38,246 bases of DNA from Ignavibacteria bacterium. Lineage in GTDB: Bacteria; Bacteroidota; Ignavibacteria; Kapaibacteriales; UBA4661. The notes under the pieces were generated by a model. The model did no database searches, had not been told where the DNA came from, and was given only the letters and a program-made list of their open reading frames with translations. This document shows, one piece after another, positions 33,511-38,246 of the stretch. A program made the position numbers and the translations under genes. Position 1 is the stretch's first letter. Each line of letters begins with the position of its first letter. The stretch is taken from NCBI GenBank assembly GCA_014654705.1, contig JACVZY010000022.1, positions 40,673-78,918 of the forward strand, read 5' to 3'.

Positions 33511-34647
33511 CTATATCTGCGGCAATTCCACGATAAATGTTGCCCCTTTGCCCTCCTCGCTTTCGCACCACACTTTGCCATTCATGGCTTCCACCATTTT
33601 CTTGACAATGCTTAACCCAAGACCTGTCGAATGTTCACCACCGGTGGGACGAGCAGAAAGGCGGGCAAATTTGCCAAAGAGCTTTTTCATATCTTCGGGT
33701 GAAACGCCAGCGCCTTGGTCTTGAATTTCTATACGCAGACTTCTGCTATCGGATGTCAAGCGCACCAACACAACTCCTCCAAGCGGCGAATACTTAATTG
33801 CATTCGAGAGCAAATTGTCCAGCACCTGCTCAAAAAGTTCGCTGTCAAGACGCCATATCACAGTATCGGCATTGCTGCTCGTCTTCAGCGTAATGTGTTT
33901 TGCTTCGGCACGCAAGCGGTAGTCTTGTACAACGCCCTCCAGTAAATGCCGCACGTCCAGCACTTCGGGATGCGAGTGTACTGCACCTTGCTCCAGTTCG
34001 TTCAACTCCAAGAGATTCGTTATCAGCGCGGTCATACGGTCTATTGCCGCTATGTTGCCACTCAATAACCCCAATCGATCTGCCTCAGCGGAGACTCCAT
34101 TCATAGATTGAAGCATTTCGTGCGCCATGCGAAGACCATGAAGCGGATTTTTGAGGTCATGCACTGCCATCTGTATTAAATCATTAAGCTGTCTATTTGA
34201 CTCGGTAAGGCGTTCATTCAAATCTTCAGCGTACTTTTTAGCAAGAAGAAGCTCCCGTTCATACTCCTTTCTTTCGGTCATATCTATCACCACCGAACGG
34301 CTCAGAAGCACGTTTCCTTCGCTGTCTTTTACCTGCACTGCGTTTATCAGCATCGGTATTTTTGCACCTGTTTTGCTGACGACATCCATATTGATTTCTT
34401 TGACAACACCATACATTTGCAACATGGGAGCAAAATGCGTCTCGTAATACATCTTTCCGCCCATTGTTAAAAAGTCTTGCCACCGCACTATTCCCACCAC
34501 TTCGGCACGTTCTCGCTGAAGCCATTGCAAGAGCGTATCGTTTATCTTCACGATTATTCCATCGGGCAACGCCGTGAAATACCCACAGTAGGGGTTATTA
34601 TACAGTTCCTCTGCACTTTCGTTGATATAGCGTTCTATCTCTTGCAT
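33511..34647 (-). CDS. PAS-domain histidine kinase paired with an RsbQ-like hydrolase
   Basis: A 378-residue soluble kinase with no membrane segment. One PAS domain (~15-125) with GYFTALPDGIIVKINDTLLQW, MYYETHFAPMLQMYGVVKEI and DMTERKEYE. This 'YYETHFAPLL' type of PAS is one I associate with RsbP-like and related sensors. HisKA follows with MAVHDLKNP (His163), then HATPase with DNLLSNAIKYSPLGG, DQGAGVS and LFGKFARLSARPTGGEHSTG. It starts 8 bases after the stop of the RsbQ/KAI2-like hydrolase. In Bacillus, RsbQ works with the PAS phosphatase RsbP; here a kinase takes the place of the phosphatase (inference from order and PAS type). A TTG at 34659 would overlap the hydrolase by 4 bases. Confidence 0.92.
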   Translation of the reverse strand: MQEIERYINESAEELYNNPYCGYFTALPDGIIVKINDTLLQWLQRERAEVVGIVRWQDFLTMGGKMYYETHFAPMLQMYGVVKEINMDVVSKTGAKIPMLINAVQVKDSEGNVLLSRSVVIDMTERKEYERELLLAKKYAEDLNERLTESNRQLNDLIQMAVHDLKNPLHGLRMAHEMLQSMNGVSAEADRLGLLSGNIAAIDRMTALITNLLELNELEQGAVHSHPEVLDVRHLLEGVVQDYRLRAEAKHITLKTSSNADTVIWRLDSELFEQVLDNLLSNAIKYSPLGGVVLVRLTSDSRSLRIEIQDQGAGVSPEDMKKLFGKFARLSARPTGGEHSTGLGLSIVKKMVEAMNGKVWCESEEGKGATFIVELPQI

Positions 34648-34655
34648 GGCAGTAA

Positions 34656-35459
34656 TCAATGCTCCGCCAGAAATTTTTTCATAGCGGCAATTGTTTCACT
34701 TGGGGCGCTCAGATGGGGACAGTGCCCCGTGGCTTGAAGCACGGCAAGCGTACTGCCTGCAATGTGGCTATGAACATACCTGCCGACCTGAAGCGGCGCA
34801 ATCATATCGGATGAGCACTGCAGTATAAGCGTTGGCGCGGTAAGATTGGCGAGGTCGCTTCGGTTGTCGCCCAAGAATGTTACCTGCGCAAAGTGCTTTG
34901 CAATCGCGGGATTATTCCGACAAAAACTCTCCGTTAGCTCCTGCGCTAGCTCAGGCTTATCGGCATTGCCCATGATGACTGGCGCAATAGAACTTGACCA
35001 TCCTAAATAATTGCTGTCCAATGATTCCAAGAGTTCGTCAATAGCACAAGGGGCAAATCCACCGATGTAGTCGCCATCGTTGATATAGCGCGGCGACGGG
35101 CACACCATGATAACCGATTCAAACAAAGACGGGTGTTGCGTTGCAGCAAGCATCGCAATCATTGAGCTGACCGAATGCCCGACAATCGTTACGTTCTGCA
35201 AAGAAAGTTCCGTGCAGATTTCTATAATGTCGTCGGCATAGCCCTGAAGCGAACTGTATTTTTCAACAGAATAGGCGCTCACATCGGACTTGCCGGAACC
35301 AACGTGATCCATAAGAACAATTCTATACGAATCGCGGAATGCCGGCGTGATAAAACGCCACATATTTTGGTCGCAACCGTACCCATGCACAAAGAGTAGG
35401 GTCTTGTCCCCATGCCCTTCGGTGGACACGTTATTGCGTAGCGTAGCGTTTGTTTTCAT
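34656..35459 (-). CDS. RsbQ/KAI2/D14-like alpha/beta hydrolase
   Basis: A 267-residue cytosolic serine hydrolase. KTLLFVHGYGCDQNMWRFI (oxyanion-hole HGYG), VLMDHVGSGKSD, and the nucleophile elbow IVGHSVSSM with Ser96 are present; Asp218 (LQCSSDMIAP) and His246 (ATGHCPHLSAP) complete the triad. Bacillus RsbQ has Ser96, Asp219 and His247 as I recall, so the frame is almost residue-for-residue. RsbQ binds a small hydrophobic ligand and is needed for energy-stress signalling through its PAS partner; plant KAI2/D14 are hormone receptors with the same fold. I chose the ATG at 35459, where the family begins; the 27 extra residues from 35540 are atypical. It sits directly upstream of a PAS kinase. 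It probably acts as a ligand-sensing input, not a metabolic esterase (inference). Confidence 0.93.
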   Translation of the reverse strand: MKTNATLRNNVSTEGHGDKTLLFVHGYGCDQNMWRFITPAFRDSYRIVLMDHVGSGKSDVSAYSVEKYSSLQGYADDIIEICTELSLQNVTIVGHSVSSMIAMLAATQHPSLFESVIMVCPSPRYINDGDYIGGFAPCAIDELLESLDSNYLGWSSSIAPVIMGNADKPELAQELTESFCRNNPAIAKHFAQVTFLGDNRSDLANLTAPTLILQCSSDMIAPLQVGRYVHSHIAGSTLAVLQATGHCPHLSAPSETIAAMKKFLAEH

Positions 35460-35569
35460 CTGCTTTATCGGTGAATGAGGCTCAATGACAATGAGCGTGA
35501 ACAAATCGTGAATACGTGCGTGAATAACCAAACCGAACAAATCCCACAGAACTAACCGTCAGGCTTTTA

Positions 35570-38203
35570 TCAATCTATGCGGCTTTCATCGTGGGCAATT
35601 GGGAACTCCACAATAAATGTTGCCCCCTGCCCAAGTTCTGACTCGCACCATACCTTTCCGTTCATGCCTTCGGTCAGTTTTTTCACAATGCTCAGTCCCA
35701 GACCTGTACTATGTTCGCCGCCTGTGGGCTGCGCGGAGAGGCGTGCAAACTTACCAAAGAGCTTTTTCATATCGCTCTGGCTGATTCCCGGTCCATAATC
35801 TTGCACCTCAAATCTCACGGCGGTATCCCTTGCAAGTAGTCGCACATCAATCGGTAAATCGAGCGGTGAGTATTTGACGGCGTTAGAAATCAGATTTTCA
35901 ATAACTTCCTGCATAAAGTGCGGATCTGCTAAGACCGTTACTTCAGGAGCACGATTCTCCAGACGAATCGTAATATTTTTGGGATGCGCATGCTCTCGAT
36001 ATAAATCTACAACCGCTTCCACGGTCGTCCCCAAGCTAAACTCTATACTTTGAATGGTTAATTTTCCACTTTCGATTTTGTTCACATTCAGCAGTTTGTT
36101 GATAATATCCAACATTCGCTCTGCTGTTATATCAATATCTTTGAGCTTTTCGATGATTTTTTCGGCAGTTGCGGGGAGTACCGACAAATGTTGTTCTTCT
36201 ACCTGCTGTAAGCGGTGGCGGACAATCTCTGTGGCAATCATAATGCCGGCAATCGGATTTTTGAGATCGTGCGCAGCAATACCAAGAATTTCATCTTTTT
36301 CGCGGTTTAATTCCTGAAGTTCCCGTGTCCGCTCTTCTACACGGTCTTCCAAGACCTGCGTCCAAATCTGTAATTCCTCTTCGATACGCTTGCGCTCAGT
36401 GATTTCATACCGAACTGAGACATATTGATAGATCTCCCCTTGTCGGTCAAACATAGGACTAATTGCGGTTTCTACCCAATAATGGGAACCATCTTTGGCA
36501 CGATTGCGTATTTCGCCACGCCACGGCTTCCCAGATGTGATAGTTTCCCACATCTGACGAAAAAAACCTTGCGCATGATAACCGGAGTTCACCAAGGTAT
36601 GATCGTTGCCAATCAGTTCTTCGATGCTGTACTTGGATATTTCAGTAAATGCTTTATTCGCATAGACAATTTTACCGTTCGCATCGGTCATCGAGACAAT
36701 GGCGCTTGTTTCGAGAGCGGTGCGGAAGTTTTGTATTTCCACATAACTCTCCATTAGTGCTTCGTTTTGCTCTTTTTCATGCGTACTGTCTTGTTCAATA
36801 GCTATGAAACCTTGTAGCAATCCTGCTTCATCAAACAATGGGTCGGCTTTGATATGCACCCAATAAAGCCTACCACTTTTGGAATAATTAGCAATCTCCA
36901 CCTCAAATGATTGCCCTGCACGAATAGCATCACTCATTTGCCGCACCGCCGCTGCGTCGGTACGTTCTCCCTGCAAAATTTCGCCCGGTTTTTTACCAAT
37001 CACTTCTTCTCTGGTGAACTCCGATATTCGCAAAAAGCCTTCATTTACCCACGTTGTAGTTCCCAGCGCATCGGTGATAATAACGGCATTGCTTGTTTTA
37101 CTTGCTACCATTGAGAGAAGATTCAACTCCTCTTCGGCACGCCTGCGGTCGGTGATATTGATAAAAATGGTTGCAAATCGCCCATTTTCAGGTAAGGTGG
37201 TCACGATATCGAACCATCTATCCGTCGGCTGATGATAAAACTCTGTGCGAGGGATAGTGGTCAAAGCAATATGTTTCTTCCACCATGCGCGAATAAAATC
37301 CACATCCATTTTGTACAGATCGGTCGCCCGTCTGCCGAGTGCTTCGGTCATCGTATAGGGCGAATGGCGCTCGAAGGCAGGATTGACATCTATAATAATA
37401 TAATCGACCACATCACCGTTTTCGTCGAACACTGCTTCATTGATAGCCACACCTTCATCCAAAACATTGAACAAACTCCGATAGCGCTCTTCACTTTCGC
37501 GCAAGGCTTTATCCAGCGCTTTGCGCTCGGTAATATCATAGAGAATCACGAGATAGAGGTCTTGAAATTCTTTTCCTAGCGGAACCGCACTGACAAGTGC
37601 AGTACGTATGCTGCCATCTTTACAGCGAATCATTAGCTCTAATTCTTCAAATTGTATTCCTTCGCGCTGTGCGGTCTCCACGTTCTTGCGCCATGTCATC
37701 TTTACCCATTGGCGATAGTCTTCGTCGGGATAGGCTTGAAGCCACCACTCTGATAAAGTCGGAATGTCGCTCTGGGTATAACCAAAGGTTTGAATAAAGG
37801 CAGGATTGAGATACGTGATATTATGATTCTTGTCGTTGAGGGCGTACGGCACGGGCGAGGAATCAATAATGCTGCGAAACTGTGCTTCGCTGTGCTGCAA
37901 GTCCTCATACGCCTGCTCTCGCTCGGAGACATCACGGGAAAACGCTTCAAAGCGAGCAACTTCTTGCGTTCCGGAAACAAGAACGGGTTTTAGTTTGCTC
38001 TCCAGCCAGATGTAGCGTCCGTCTTTACGTTTGGCACGATAGGTTATTTGCTGCTCTTTGCCATCTAAGACGTTTCGCAATGCTGCCTCTGTACGCTCGA
38101 TATCGTTGGGATGGTGGAATATACGAGCGTTCGCCCCTATCATTTCTGACGGCTCATAACCGAGAGTATTTGCGACCGATGGAGTAATGTACAATAATGC
38201 CAA
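35570..38203 (-). CDS. Multi-PAS histidine kinase, first PAS apparently truncated
   Basis: An 877-codon kinase. Five PAS units lie at about 1-95 (incomplete), 105-228, 240-355, 362-475 and 493-605, each ending in a D(I/V)(T/S)(E/D)R-type exit where complete. The fourth (GEILQGERTD) and fifth (HTLVNSGYHAQGFFRQMW) are Aer/LOV-like but have no flavin-binding Cys. Then a coiled coil (~605-640), HisKA with LGIAAHDLKNP (His645), and HATPase with ENLISNAVKYSPLD, DYGPGIS and GLGLSIVKK. No membrane segment is seen. The first PAS starts mid-strand (LLYITPSVANTLGYEP) from a TTG right after an in-frame TAA; a normal PAS has ~15 more residues. Either the gene is disrupted, or the last ~40 bases of the window are not its true upstream sequence. 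Confidence 0.85.
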   Translation of the reverse strand: MALLYITPSVANTLGYEPSEMIGANARIFHHPNDIERTEAALRNVLDGKEQQITYRAKRKDGRYIWLESKLKPVLVSGTQEVARFEAFSRDVSEREQAYEDLQHSEAQFRSIIDSSPVPYALNDKNHNITYLNPAFIQTFGYTQSDIPTLSEWWLQAYPDEDYRQWVKMTWRKNVETAQREGIQFEELELMIRCKDGSIRTALVSAVPLGKEFQDLYLVILYDITERKALDKALRESEERYRSLFNVLDEGVAINEAVFDENGDVVDYIIIDVNPAFERHSPYTMTEALGRRATDLYKMDVDFIRAWWKKHIALTTIPRTEFYHQPTDRWFDIVTTLPENGRFATIFINITDRRRAEEELNLLSMVASKTSNAVIITDALGTTTWVNEGFLRISEFTREEVIGKKPGEILQGERTDAAAVRQMSDAIRAGQSFEVEIANYSKSGRLYWVHIKADPLFDEAGLLQGFIAIEQDSTHEKEQNEALMESYVEIQNFRTALETSAIVSMTDANGKIVYANKAFTEISKYSIEELIGNDHTLVNSGYHAQGFFRQMWETITSGKPWRGEIRNRAKDGSHYWVETAISPMFDRQGEIYQYVSVRYEITERKRIEEELQIWTQVLEDRVEERTRELQELNREKDEILGIAAHDLKNPIAGIMIATEIVRHRLQQVEEQHLSVLPATAEKIIEKLKDIDITAERMLDIINKLLNVNKIESGKLTIQSIEFSLGTTVEAVVDLYREHAHPKNITIRLENRAPEVTVLADPHFMQEVIENLISNAVKYSPLDLPIDVRLLARDTAVRFEVQDYGPGISQSDMKKLFGKFARLSAQPTGGEHSTGLGLSIVKKLTEGMNGKVWCESELGQGATFIVEFPIAHDESRID

Positions 38204-38246
38204 TTAAAAGTTAAAAATCAGAGCAATCAAAGCGGCAGCCAGTCTG

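Noticed and set aside
33511-38203. Sigma-B-type partner-switching operon
   Set aside because: An RsbQ-like hydrolase is present, but there is no SpoIIE phosphatase, STAS anti-antisigma or RsbW kinase in the window.

Overview
The window looks like a chromosomal stretch from a Gram-negative bacterium of the Bacteroidota/Chlorobiota/Ignavibacteria-Kapabacteria neighbourhood. This is an inference from two-component propeller (Reg_prop/Y_Y_Y) and 7TMR-DISM sensor kinases, a DUF2807 head-GIN protein, LytS/LytTR regulation, weak or absent Shine-Dalgarno sequences, and exported proteins with lipobox or signal peptides. I see no rRNA, tRNA, CRISPR array, insertion sequence or phage gene. The left edge cuts a repeat-containing gene. 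The right edge lies 43 bases beyond a PAS kinase whose first PAS domain lacks its beginning.

Layout. 1-7066: a repeat-protein tail; an HxlR regulator divergent from a PfpI/DJ-1 gene with a clear palindrome between them; then short + strand genes (beta-barrel-like protein, bestrophin channel, TMEM175-type channel, F420-reductase-like dinucleotide-binding protein, two DUF1801 proteins, DoxX-like protein, RibD-C/DHFR-like reductase). 7067-10130: a LytS/LytTR two-component pair, then a frameshifted glycosyltransferase remnant, a second copy of the sequence found upstream of lytS, and a strong terminator. 10160-12004: a DUF2807 protein divergent from a Tat-exported metallophosphoesterase. 12020-20349: three histidine kinases in a row on the - strand with different sensors (two propellers; a duplicated unrecognised module; TPRs). 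20661-22097: a di-heme oxidoreductase lipoprotein on +. 22167-38203: a long - strand run containing four more histidine kinases, a split-borosin pair, a macrolide-type glycosyltransferase, a fusion of a PhlG-like hydrolase with a berberine-bridge-type flavoenzyme, a chemotaxis receptor, and an RsbQ/KAI2-like hydrolase next to a PAS kinase.

The most exciting locus is 24660-25693. A 78-residue precursor with an N-terminal LigA-like binding domain and a short hydrophobic C-terminal core lies 5 bases upstream of a tetrapyrrole-methylase-fold enzyme with the borosin alpha-N-methyltransferase signature, including the Tyr/Arg/Tyr/Tyr spacing of the fungal prototype. This predicts a backbone N-methylated RiPP. 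A TPR kinase, a glycosyltransferase and the flavoenzyme fusion lie just upstream on the same strand with short gaps, so a tailored borosin cluster with its own sensor kinase is possible but unproven.

The second theme is sensing. Seven histidine kinases on the same strand share a very similar C-terminal catalytic module but carry six kinds of input, and the only receiver-domain protein in the window is the LytTR regulator paired with LytS. The kinases therefore appear to be orphans that diversified by domain replacement.
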